DNA from: Microdochium bolleyi
Taxonomy: Eukaryota > Ascomycota > Sordariomycetes > Xylariales > Microdochiaceae
Assembly: GCA_001566295.1 (NCBI GenBank)
Contig: KQ964246.1
Location: 2,356,001-2,420,000 of the forward strand
Direction: 5' to 3'
Length of the DNA stretch: 64,000 nucleotides
A model generated the notes under the pieces. It ran no database searches, was not told the DNA's origin, and was given only the letters and a program-made list of their open reading frames with translations. Below, piece after piece: positions 53,931 through 64,000 of the stretch. How positions within the stretch are numbered: position 1 is the first letter of the stretch; each line of letters begins with the position of its first letter. Made by a program: the position numbers and the translations under genes.

Positions 53931-55349
53931 ACGTGTGACCGTGACGTTTGCCACTGCTGCAGGGCGAGTCCCATTGTCTGGCAAGGTTCGCATAACTGCG
54001 TCAAGGTCTCCTCGGCGTCCAGAGGAGGTCACGTTCGCCAGCGAGATGGTCATGTGACACCTGGCCCTTCCACTTTGACTTTTGTCATTGATTCTCCAAG
54101 CCAAATCACTCGCATAGAGACAAGCGTTCAGGCGTAATGAGGCTTTCTTCTTACTGATAGGCCGCAGGATTCTATATCAGGTAGGGCTGAATGAATATGC
54201 AAGAACGCCGAAAGCATGGCAGCCTGAGAGCACCTGTGTCTTGGCTGTTGCTTGATCCGGTCTTCCGCGACTTTGACCTGTCTGCGTGGTGTCGCAGAGT
54301 CCGAGACATTAAAGGAAGATTTCTGGCACAAGTCTGGAGTCGTTCACACACCCCACGGTAGGGAAGATGATCGGATCCCGATCGGTCCTGGTGATCGGGG
54401 TTTTGGCACCGTGATGCTTTGCGCCCCTTCGGGTGTTTGGTGTTGTTGTCCGTCCGCGCCGTAGAACTCACTCTCTTCTCATAGGTGGCTGGGTGAGGTG
54501 AGATGCACGCCAGTGACGGCAGGGAGGAACTGATGAGGCAGACGGAGCACTCCAACGAGACCAAAGCTATCCAATCCGCAAAACGAACTTGTGAGTACAA
54601 GCAATGACGCAGCAAGCGACGATTTGGTTCCTCCTGGACGACAAGGTCGTTGCCATTACTGATGGCATGGGTAACCTATCACTGCGTGGGGGCCTGGTGG
54701 GAACCTTTCATATGTGACATTCTCAGTTTCGCCTTGTAAGGGGCGACTGATCAGCGATCGTGAACCATAGAACGCCTCGACGAAAATCTAAGGCGAAGAT
54801 GTCTTTGATTGCTTTCCGGCGTGGCAACCAAATCGCATTCCTCAAGATTGTGGCATTCTCAAAATCGCCATGTTTTGCTGCATCCCAGATGCATTGAGAG
54901 AATACCGGGAACACGTATCTGGGATTTGCTGTGCGCCACTTGACTTAGCGCGGGCGAAGAGACTTGTCAGAGTGGCTTGTCTCACAGTCAGGCGGTTCCT
55001 CCTCCGACGTCGCGGGTATCAGTCAACCACCACCTCAGTCTATCGGCGATCGACGTCGCGTGGCTTGCACGCATGCACACAACGGTATTCCGCACGAGGG
55101 AAACGAGATCCGAAACACCATGAAGTCTTGCATGGTTTGGGGAGAGCTGTCGCAGTCTGAGACCGTACAAGCAGGCAAGTTCACCCGGTGATTCTGCAAA
55201 GACACAAGAGACATTGCAAAACTCTTTTTCTTTTCTATGCTTTCATTTTCTCACGTGTTCTCCCTCCGGAATTATCGACTTAGCCACTAGCCCCAGTCGC
55301 AGAGTCAGCAGTCCTGGGAAAGCTCGGCATCCTCGCTGCGCACAGAGCG

Positions 55350-55370
55350 AGAAAGAAAGAGAGAGAGAGC
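55350..55370. repeat. GA-rich microsatellite
   Basis: GAGAAAGAAAGAGAGAGAGAG-type purine run in non-coding DNA. Confidence 0.75.
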
Positions 55371-56157
55371 ATGTGCATAGTTTCTCGCGGGTGGAAGGAA
55401 AATGTGCCATCAGTAAAAGAGACGCCCTTCACCGCTTCGATGGTCATGCATGCACGACGAATTCCCGCATGCCCACCTGTAGCCAACCTGCAGTGTATAA
55501 CAGAGATGGACCATACACCTGACCGACACACGGCACAGCGCGACTTGTCGGTGTCGCCGACGCCCCGCTTGGACTCTGTGGTCTCTTGATCCAATGACTG
55601 TATTTCCTGCAGCCACCCGGTCGAGTGCACGTGATATGAACTAGTTATTGGTTGAGTAGCACAATAGTTTGGTGGTTGTTGTTGTCGTCGTGGCTGTTTG
55701 CCAGCGAGATCCACACAAGAGAGAAAAGTGGGACTCATTACTGCCCGATGTAAAGCCACATGCAAGATACCGACAAGGGACAGATACAGGAAAAGGACTC
55801 GGAAGGATTAGAGAGCAAGAAGGTCACGTGGATTTCTATCTATCCACTACAAAGTGCTTCCATTGAGTGGCCCTGCGGTAGAGGAGGTTTTTCCAAAGCC
55901 GAAAAAGACGAGAGAATGTCTGCTCAACAGTGTTCTCTATGTCTCATGCCATTACTAACAGCAGGTTGCTTTGACACGCTGAGAGAACGGCGCGGCACCG
56001 GAACTGCGCAACGCGCTATACAAGAAAATACTGAAGACAGAGATGCTGAGGTGGTCGCACGAACCGTCAAAGACTCAGAGCAGCATACGCGTCCGTGGTA
56101 GCCCGCCCACAGAGTCCTGTGCATTGGCACGAGGAAGAGTGCTCACGCGTACGCATA

Positions 56158-56206
56158 CATGCATGCATCTATGCATGAGTGATGCATATGCGCATGCAAA
56201 CTACTG
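56158..56206. repeat. cluster of ATGCAT / GCATGC palindromes
   Basis: Within about 50 bp there are several overlapping copies of GCATGC, ATGCAT and TGCATG, all self-complementary hexamers. It looks like a degenerate short tandem palindrome array in non-coding DNA. Confidence 0.7.
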
Positions 56207-58988
56207 CATCTGACCGATTACAAGGACAACATATTCCGGGAGGGACGAGAGTGCCGGCAGAGACCAGGCCGACATGCCACTGAAAAGCCAGTGGCAGATA
56301 GGTCGGGATGTCACGAGTCAGTGGGTGGCACCCACAGCCAAGCCCATGGTGCGACCTCAGACCCAGAGAGAAGACTGGTGACCATGCAGTAACATGCGTG
56401 TGTGCTTACCGGCCTGCCCGCCTGCCTGACGACGGTCCGCAGCCCTGCTCTTCGCCCATCCGTGGATCCTATTTGGCCACGACTTTTGCAGGGAAGTGGT
56501 GGGTTTGCATGCATTGACAGAGCCAACGAGAAGGGCATGGTGCAGCATGCGGGCGATCCCCAACAGCGTTACACTGCAGCAATCTGGTCTGACGTGCACC
56601 CTTGTCGAGAGTAGCAAGTCGGACAAGGCAGATGACAGCCCCGGAAACAAATGCAGATTCCATCGGTTGGGACCAAGGCAGAGAGAGAGGTGTATCTTGC
56701 TTCGGGAGGTCGAGTTTCCTGTCATTTCGCTTCCACAGGGTCGCATTCCGCATCCTGAGCGTCGCATTGCATCATGCAGTGGGAAAGACAACACGCAATG
56801 ACAACGCGTGTTGCTGCTTTGGCACGGCAGCCAGGCCGGTCTTGACGCTCGTGGGTTTTCTATACATGATTTTGTTTCATCACACCACCAAGCAGCTCGT
56901 GGTTGCAGCCGTCAATTGCAGCTCTTTTACGATCATGCAGGCCGGTGCGCCAGCCGAGGCAGCTGGTCCAAACAGACTCGCCATCACACAAGGCCGCACT
57001 GTCAGGCAGACGTCAGGAGCATCCTCCTCTTCCAGAGGCGAGATCTGTCTGCCTCGTAGGTCTCCTGCAGGCCCGGTGCCTCGACCTCGATCACCTGTCC
57101 TCGTGTGATGATGCACTGCGATGCTACCCTGCTGTGACCTCTTCGGGCCTAGCAAGCGGCGGATGGGAGTTGCATGCCGTTCCGCCACCCTGCCATTCGT
57201 AGGTCTCTATCCTCGCAAAAGCGTGACCGGCCGCAGTCACTTCTTGGTGTGTCGGCAGTTCGAAGCAGGGAGGTCCCTCTCTTGCAGCTTTTGGTGAGCA
57301 AGCGGGGCTGTCTCTAAGACACGGGAGGCCAGCTGAGAGTGTCAGAACAGCAAAAATATCTGACAACGGTGCTCATTCTGCGCGGCTCATAAATCAGTCC
57401 GAGCTGACCGGAGCCAGTCTCACAAGATCTACATACTGGTAATCGTCGGCTACAGCTGTCCTAGTTTCAAAGCCAGGGGGGGCCGCTGCACAAAGTCTAC
57501 GTTGTGGAAAAAGCAAGCAAGCCAACAGCGCAACGAGGCGCACAAGACCCGAAGCGAGCACGCGAGGGGACAGCGTAGATTCCCGATGCACGACAGAGAT
57601 CTCGCACAGACCTGAATAATGCACATTGGACAGGCTTACTGAAGACACCGATAACAAAGCAGGTCTGGAGTTGTGGTGTGGTGGAGTGCGAGACGGAGAT
57701 CGACGATGTCGACTTTTCAGCCCCAGACAAAGGCTGCAGAACTTGCGAGTATGGAGTCGAGTGGTCCTTGATGGCGTCGCTGCCCGGGGTGCTCGAGCTT
57801 GATCTACGGAGCACGGAGAACCGCCCATTGTGACAGGTTGACAGGACAATGAGGAGGTTGACGCCGCGGAACAGGCTGAAGGTCCGAACGGACTACAGTA
57901 GCTTAAGGTCAGGTTATGGGGTGTATTGACGTCAGGTCTTGGCTGTGTGGACGTCCGTGGGCACACCACCGTTGCCATATTCCTTCAACAAACACTGATC
58001 AGCCGATCGTGGACTGCTACTCTGGAACGCCCGCTTTATTCCAGGACACAATAATACAGGGGAATCTGGGTTGACAGCTGCGCGTGTGATGTGCAGTCTG
58101 ACCACCACTGTGCACGCAATCTGACAATCATGTCCACTCTGTACGACAGCAACCAGCAACCCTTGCCCGAGTGGCCATTATAGATAGACATCTGACACAC
58201 AGAACTCGGTACCGTTTCTGGCGACAATGCCAGTTCAGAGCTCGTGGCAATCGCCATGAGCACCCTGGCTGGCACAGTCTCTCGATTTAAGCAAAAGACC
58301 AGGGCATCAGTCCGGTAAAGTGACCAGAGACATGGGCAAAGGGGCTGTGGGGTGAGATTTCCCACGCTTGAGAGCTCGAGAGCTAGCCTTGCATCCTTGG
58401 CCCGGCGGTGCTTTGAGTGTCTCACTGCCCTCGGGGGCCAACGTCCCCCGAGAAACACCAGCCTTGAAGGGTTGATCCACCATGATATTGTTGTCTGACC
58501 ACGCACGACAACGGCGATTGCTGACGACGATCGTGAAATGCGACATGGCTAGCTCCAGGCTCTTTCTCCCACTCTTCTATTTCTCGAAGAGCACGACCCA
58601 GCACCCCAGCCGCTCACCTCCATCGACAGGCTGCTGCATGACCATGACTCTGATCTCCGGGGACCAGATCCGGGGGGAGGCTGGCCCGGCGCTTTAGCTA
58701 CAGTGGCTTGGTGGGCAGACAAGCCGGCCAGTCAGCAAACCACTGTTGCGCTAGGTATCTGATCAAGACTTGTGGATGACGGACCTAACTCGTCCTTAGG
58801 GTAGTCAAGGACAAGGGACATGTGAGCGATCACGATGACTACTGCGTACTAGATAGGTAATTGTGAGCCGAGGGAACCCAGCCCTTGAGCTAGGCTGCTG
58901 AGCTGCCCCAGTCCGTCTGCCTACAACGGCGCACAGCCAAGGAACGACTGTGCCGCACCTCAGCTCAACTCAGCCACGCAGACACACA

Positions 58989-59006
58989 CTCTCTCTCTCT
59001 CGCTCT
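58989..59006. repeat. CT-rich microsatellite
   Basis: CTCTCTCTCTCTCGCTCTC-type pyrimidine run preceded by an ACACAC run, non-coding. Confidence 0.7.
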
Positions 59007-60626
59007 CGCACTTTGTCCACGCGGCTGAATCCAGCGCGAATCCTCCTGTAGGCCAATTTAGGGTACATGGTGTGCTATCAAGAAACAGATCCATGGGTGC
59101 AAATCATTCCTTCCTCTGGGATTAATGCCCACTTCTCAATATGTCCATCTGGCATGGCGCTACTGGTCCCCGGTTTCATGCAAACCCAGCAGCCCTGTCA
59201 GCCTTTAGCCTCGATAGTACCTTGCCGTGTCTCTCTTGTACTCCATAGCTACATGATGATCAGAGGAAGGAAGGAATAAGCCAGCTCGCACCCACCCAAG
59301 GCTGAGTGACCGCCTCCCTCAAGCACCAAAGTTAAGACAAAAGCCAATGCTCAGCTTCACTAATAATAAACCCGTCATACTACTGAACAGGAGGGGCGGG
59401 CAGAGCCACGCACGCTCACGCATCAGGAAGGCCACTCGTCCCAGGAGACCCAACAACCGAGCCTGTCCCCGACCGAAGCCACCAAACGGCAACCGCAATG
59501 CAAGCCACGCACTCTGCACCCCCCCGAACTAACAGACTAGCGCATGATCTAAGTCCAGCAAGCGTGCGCAGATGTGGTCACTGGCTGGTGAATGATCGAC
59601 TGGTGTGTCGAATAGATTGAATGACAACCCTTGCAGCCCGGTCCCAAGGCTCGAGTGTTGAAGTCCAGGCTTGCGGACATGCGATATTGCACCCGCCGAC
59701 GAGGACGCTTAATGACGATCAAACCAGGAGGCCAGTGGCACATGAATATCCGAAGCCCGTGCGTACTTGAGGCGCCGATTTAGTGACGCTATGGACGAAG
59801 TAAATGCAATCAATCATGTTTGGCTACCGGCACGGAGTACGCTTTCACTTGCAGTCGCTGTGCGGGGGCCGCCAGCACGCTTCACTCTGCGAGGACGACC
59901 CTGGTTTGACATCCCTCATTAAGTGACCATAGGTCAAAGCGACGACCCCCATGCCAGCCAGTACATCTACCATTGAATTGAAAACGGGCTCAGAAGAGCC
60001 ATCGAGACAAGATAAAAACAGAGCCATCCTGAACATCGTAATGCGACACTCAATTCACGGCAGGCATGAAAGTGTTACGAATATTGGAGCACAAATTCTA
60101 TTCCGAATGTAGCCCAAAAAGGGATCAACTGCCAATGTGGCAAACCCTAGTACTCGCAAGGCGAGGCTTCTTGTCGTTGCTTTCCTGCAACTCTGCTGGC
60201 TTTTGAGCCGTAGTCTTTCTAATCGTAACCCATATCCCGTTGTCAAGAACGCCCCCGTGAACGAATTTTTGCCGACCAAGTCGCTTTCTAGCATCAATCG
60301 CAGATTTCCCCGACCATGAAAGGATATCCAGAACGAAAGTATTGAAACCCCTGTGGGAAATCAAATGACAAAAAAGAAAAGACTGTGGCTTGATGTGTAA
60401 AACAAATGAACCGCCAACTCCTCGCTGTGTAAGATACAAAAAAGTGAAAATGTTGGGTACATGTAGAAGTCGATGTCTACCGCAATTTTTTTGAAGGCGA
60501 TTAAAAGAATCCTAGCGCACATATATGTGCAAGATGTAATGTACTGCACAGATTCCAGCTGGCATCCGACCCGCCTGAGAAGGAAATGGAGTCATGGGCG
60601 CGGCCCAGGACGAAGGAGTCGCGAGT

Positions 60627-62138
60627 CTAGTAGCCTTGGATGTGTGTGAAGAGAGGTACCTGGTGGTGGAATGATACCGGGTGGTGAGATGACGCGGGTG
60701 TGTACCGGTTGACGACGTCCCAAAAGCTAAAGGCAGCCTTCGGGGCAGGAGGGCAGCCCGCTTGAGGAACAGGTACCTGAGAAGGGCGCGGAAGCTGTCC
60801 GTACTGGGGAACGAACTCCTGGAAATAGGGCTTCGCGTCGAAGAACTGCTGCTCCGGGATGTGTGTATCCTCGATGGGACAAGCAATGTCGAGAAGCTCT
60901 TCCTCATCGATAGTGGAACAGCTCGAGATCAACGAGCCGTCATCCGAGGAACAAGTCGATTCGCAGTCCGAATCGGAGCTCGAAGGAGAGAGAGGGATGC
61001 CATCATCGAGATCGTCCAGAATAGCCTCCTCGCAGTCAACGTACTCGGAAGCCTCAGGGGAGGCAACGGGAGTGGGCAGTGGCTGGAAGCCAGTGGCCAT
61101 TGGGGGTAGTGTGAACGACGCGGCAGCCAGGATGCTGGCGCGAAGGTCACTCAACGTAATTCTCTGGTCCGGGTTGGCAGTGAAGATCCGTCCGAGAATG
61201 TGGTTCAGGTCATCAGACAAAGGCAGGATGGTCCTGAGGAAGTCAGGGTCGCTGGCGAAAGCGCGGTAGGCCGAGTCCTCAACGGAAGCCTGTTTCCAGG
61301 GGTTTCTGCCGCAAGTCAGGTTGACGAGGATGACTCCAAGACTCCAAACATCGTTGGGGGCGCAGTAGTAGTACGGTCTCCGTGAAGATGGGTCCAAACA
61401 TTCTAAGGCCAAGAGTCAGCATACTATCCTAAAAGATGGCATGGTCGGGACTTTCATACCTGGAGACATGTAGAACGTAGAGCCGCAGCCGTAGTCCTCG
61501 GAACGGTCCGAAGAGGTGGCAAGACCAAAATCGGCAAGCTTGACAGTGGATCCATTGTTGGAGACAAGGATGTTCTCAGGCTTCAGGTCCCTGTGGAATA
61601 CCCCAAGGGTATGGCAGTGCTCGACAGCATCCAGGATCTGGAGGAAGACACTCTTGGCGAGGTCATCGTTGCCCACGTATTGGCCGCGCTCTGTGATGTT
61701 CAGGAACAAGTCACCCTCCGGGCAGTATTCGAGAACAACATAGATACAGTCCGGGTCGTCCACAATCTTGTGCATGGAGACAACATTGGGATGAGCGGAT
61801 GCCAGATAGTGGAGACGGAGTTCCTGATGCTGGAAAGCAACCTGCCGGCGGTCCAGGGGAGTGCCATCGGCGTTAAACTTGCTCAGAGTCTTGACTGCGT
61901 ACTGGATACCAGTCTTGACGTCCAGGGCCAGGTAGACCACACCATAGGCACCAGTGCCAATGATCCCGACAAGCTGGAGGCTGTCGCCGAGGAACTTGCC
62001 TAGCCTCTCCTCAGGAGCGACGGGGATGTACCGGGGCTGGCAGACGTTTGGGACGAACTGAGGCTGCTGGTAGGCGTACTTGTTGTCATAAGCGGGCGAG
62101 GCCGGTGGTGTGGGGTATCCATATTGAACATTATGCAT
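60627..62138 (-). CDS. Ran1/Sks1-type serine/threonine protein kinase
   Basis: Predicted 484-residue kinase related to fission yeast Ran1/Pat1 and yeast Sks1/Vhs1, which act in nutrient and developmental decisions. Exon 1 is 61460-62138, exon 2 is 60627-61402, intron 61403-61459 (57 nt). The kinase domain starts near residue 54: glycine loop GTGAYGVVY (61-69), Lys83 in YAVKTL, catalytic FHRDLKPENI with Asp184, DFG at 203-205, then GCGSTFYMSPG just before the splice and ECLDP just after it. NDVWSLGVILVNLTCGRNPWK is the usual subdomain IX of this subfamily. After the kinase domain (about 330) comes an acidic Ser/Asp/Glu-rich segment and a Pro/His-rich tail, both probably disordered. Catalytic residues are intact. 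The start ATG at 62138 is preceded by a long CT-rich leader on the minus strand. Confidence 0.95.
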
Positions 62139-62868
62139 GATGGCGAGATTTGCGTGAGTCTAGTTGGTGGTCTCCAGGTTGGCAAGATCCTTTGTTCCCG
62201 GGTGGCAGGAAACAAAAACACGAGAAGAAAAAGACCCGTGGTCCAAGATGGTAGAGATGTCCTGGGTGGTTGACAAGAGGGTGCTCTGTCTGTATCCTGA
62301 AAATCCGTGGAACGTCCTGCAGAGGGTTCCTCTCGGTGGAGTAAGAATCCTGGAAGGTGCCGGGGCGGGCGTGGTATCAAGAGAGTGTCGACGTCGAGTG
62401 AACGGGTCAACCGGTGACTGGCGAAGGTGTTGTAAGTCGGCGAGGTCGTTGTGAGTTGTAGGCGAGGTGGGTGCGGAGAGCGGAGGAGGGAGGATGGTGA
62501 GAGAAGCAAGGAGTGTAGTGCGAGAGTGAGTGAAGCCTCGGGAAGTCGAGATGTGAAGATTGGGGATGTGATGTAGTTATCTCGATACGTGCTGGTTGGC
62601 CGCGGAGGGGAGCAGGAACCCAGGGTCTGTCTTGGGCTTGGTCTTGGGTGGACTGGGGGTGTGGCCAAGGGTGTGTGTGAGTGAGAGTGAGAGAGTGTGA
62701 GCAGATTGAGTTTGAGGGCGTGCGTAATGGAGGAGAGCCGGGGTGGAGCAGGAGCGAGAAGGGGCGTACGAGATGGTGTGGGTGGGCACCGGGCAGGGCA
62801 GGGCAGCAGGCAGGCGAGGCAGGCAGGCAAGAGCAGGATGAGGCAGAGACAGGCTTGGAAGGAACGAG

Positions 62869-62896
62869 TGAGAGCCAGTGAGAGCCAGTGAGAGCG
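62869..62896. repeat. 10-bp tandem repeat, unit GTGAGAGCCA
   Basis: Two full perfect copies plus eight bases of a third, about 730 bp upstream of the kinase start codon. Confidence 0.8.
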
Positions 62897-63323
62897 GGTG
62901 GCTCAAGGCAGTCATGAGTGGGTTTCGACTGGGGGGACCCTGCTCCTGCGCCGCCTGGAGTCGGGCGCCCGGACTCTACGCAGGACGCAGTACCCAGTCG
63001 GGCGCTGGCTGGTCCCCGTGTCCTCGCGCGCTTCGTCGTCCATCGCCTCCCACACCACCAGACCACATCCACGCACATCCACTCACACGAACACACTCAT
63101 GCTGCAGCATGCTCCACCCGTGATCAGAAGAGGCCAGCGACGTTGATCAATCAGCCCCTGGTCTGACGCACCGCTCCCCACCTCAAGTCGCCGGGGGCCT
63201 GCGACAACGACGACGACGCCGACGACGACGACCCGATGGCCACGACAAGACCAGCCCGCGGGTGTGGGTGGGCAGCCAGCCAGCCAATGGAGCCCGCTGG
63301 CCAGGGCTTCGCTGCGATGCAAT

Positions 63324-63355
63324 GCCTGCAGCGACGCCTGCAGCGACGCCTGCAG
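63324..63355. repeat. 12-bp tandem repeat, unit GCCTGCAGCGAC
   Basis: Two full perfect copies and eight bases of a third, each with a PstI-type CTGCAG palindrome. Non-coding as far as can be seen. Confidence 0.85.
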
Positions 63356-64000
63356 TAGCGCCCTATTCTTACCACGGCCCCGTTGACTGACCCTGGCCTT
63401 GTCGGCGCCCACCTGCAGGCCTTGGAGATTGCGCGGGCCCAGGAGTGGCCCTCGCGGCGGCAGTCGACAGAACATACAAGCCGGACGGGGCGGACAAGAC
63501 AGAGCCAGAGACCCGCATGCTCTCGCGGTGGCGCCCCGCTCAAGGGAATGATGGGCAGCGACCGCAATCTTGGTGACGCCGCCAATATTCGACTCCCAGG
63601 TTTGTCTGACACACAAGCCTGTGATGGGACCGTTCAGGGGGTGTGGCCGACGTGGCAGTTTCCATGGCCCACAGGAGAGGCTGGCCAATCACATGGCGGT
63701 AAGCCTCCCCTCCTGTCTCTGGTCCTCATCTGGGACGGGATTCATGTTGTCGAGCATGTGTACCGCTTGCACCACCACCTTGCGTACTGGACGGGACGTA
63801 CCTCGCTTGCTCACTAGTGAGCAGAAGGCAATCCCGATGCTCGCATATCACTGGCTGAGCGCATCGTCACTGCCTACGCCGCTCGTGACTCGCATGGTTT
63901 GCACACGGGCGACCATTCGGAGTCTGTGCTGGCTGCCAAGCTCCTGGTTTGCTCACTGCTGCTCCACTGATCTCCGACCTAAGGACTTTAGGACCAGGAC

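Larger units (their letters stand above)
50538..60626. other. 10 kb region without supportable genes
   Basis: Read on both strands for frames, splice consensus and known motifs. The longest frames (up to about 195 codons, for example 57394-57978 minus) are Ser/Arg/Thr-rich and unlike known proteins, and none links to neighbours through good introns. No transposase, reverse transcriptase, terminal repeats or obvious RIP-type TA enrichment is seen. Landmarks: alternating CG/TG tract at 53912-53930, GA run at 55350-55370, ATGCAT cluster at 56158-56206, CT run at 58989-59006, ACGGAGTA at 59832-59839. The right end is presumably the 3' region of the Ran1-type kinase gene. Confidence 0.5.
62139..64000. 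other. upstream region of the Ran1-type kinase, to window end
   Basis: No gene supported. The first 800 bp are rich in CT on the kinase strand and hold GT/GA runs (62665-62705), GGCA-rich repeats (62795-62830) and the 10-bp tandem at 62869. A (ACG)n tract lies at about 63205-63232 and a 12-bp tandem at 63324-63355. The right edge might be the promoter of a gene outside the window. Confidence 0.45.

Noticed and set aside
57394..57978. 194-codon minus-strand open frame in the gene-free block
   Set aside because: Ser/Arg/Cys-rich product without domains, biased codon use opposite to neighbouring genes, and several overlapping frames. Not enough to call a gene.

Overview
This window looks like nuclear DNA of a filamentous ascomycete (Pezizomycotina, most likely Sordariomycetes). 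Introns are short (54-105 nt where measured inside typical genes) with GTRNGT donors and YAG acceptors, genes lie on both strands with large intergenic spaces, and the gene set is fungal: a SUN-family wall protein, DUF3605/Ngi1, Zn2Cys6 regulator, Prp4 kinase, TFIIIC Tfc6, Ran1-type kinase and ABCC transporter. There is no sign of a bacterial, viral or plasmid origin. I see no CRISPR array, intact transposon, tRNA or rRNA.

Layout. 0.5-10.5 kb: SUN-family secreted protein (-), 5.8 kb without a gene, then a secreted M28 aminopeptidase (+) convergent with an N-acetylglucosamine-induced DUF3605 protein (-). 10.5-21.6 kb: a 3.5 kb spacer, UTP-glucose-1-phosphate uridylyltransferase (+, five exons), an ING/PHD chromatin reader (-), and, divergent from it, the class I histone deacetylase HOS2 (+). 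21.9-31.5 kb: a full-length ABCC transporter (-), an annexin with a long Pro/Gln/Tyr-rich leader (-), and a secreted Gly/Thr-rich protein (+). 32-41.6 kb: galactokinase (-), acetolactate synthase catalytic subunit (-, five exons), and a six-exon Zn2Cys6 transcription factor (-). 42.4-50.5 kb: TFIIIC subunit Tfc6 (-), a PAQR/adiponectin-receptor-like membrane protein (-), the 66-residue ribosome-associated factor TMA7 (-, three tiny exons, easy to miss), and the splicing kinase Prp4 (+). 50.5-60.6 kb: a 10 kb stretch where I find no supportable gene. 60.6-62.1 kb: a Ran1/Sks1-type protein kinase (-), followed by repeat-rich upstream DNA to the window end.

The genes are mainly conserved housekeeping functions and not a biosynthetic cluster. 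Links are modest. Galactokinase and UGPase both belong to galactose/UDP-sugar metabolism. ING and HOS2 sit head to head and both act in histone deacetylation or acetyl-mark control. The Zn2Cys6 regulator lies next to ILV2. I rebuilt exon structures by hand from reading frame, splice consensus and family conservation; every listed coding exon set sums to a multiple of three. Nothing here convinces me of a wholly undescribed system. The best leads are the 10 kb gene-free block with a Z-DNA-type tract, a recurrent intergenic ACGGAGTA element, and the secreted Gly/Thr-rich protein.
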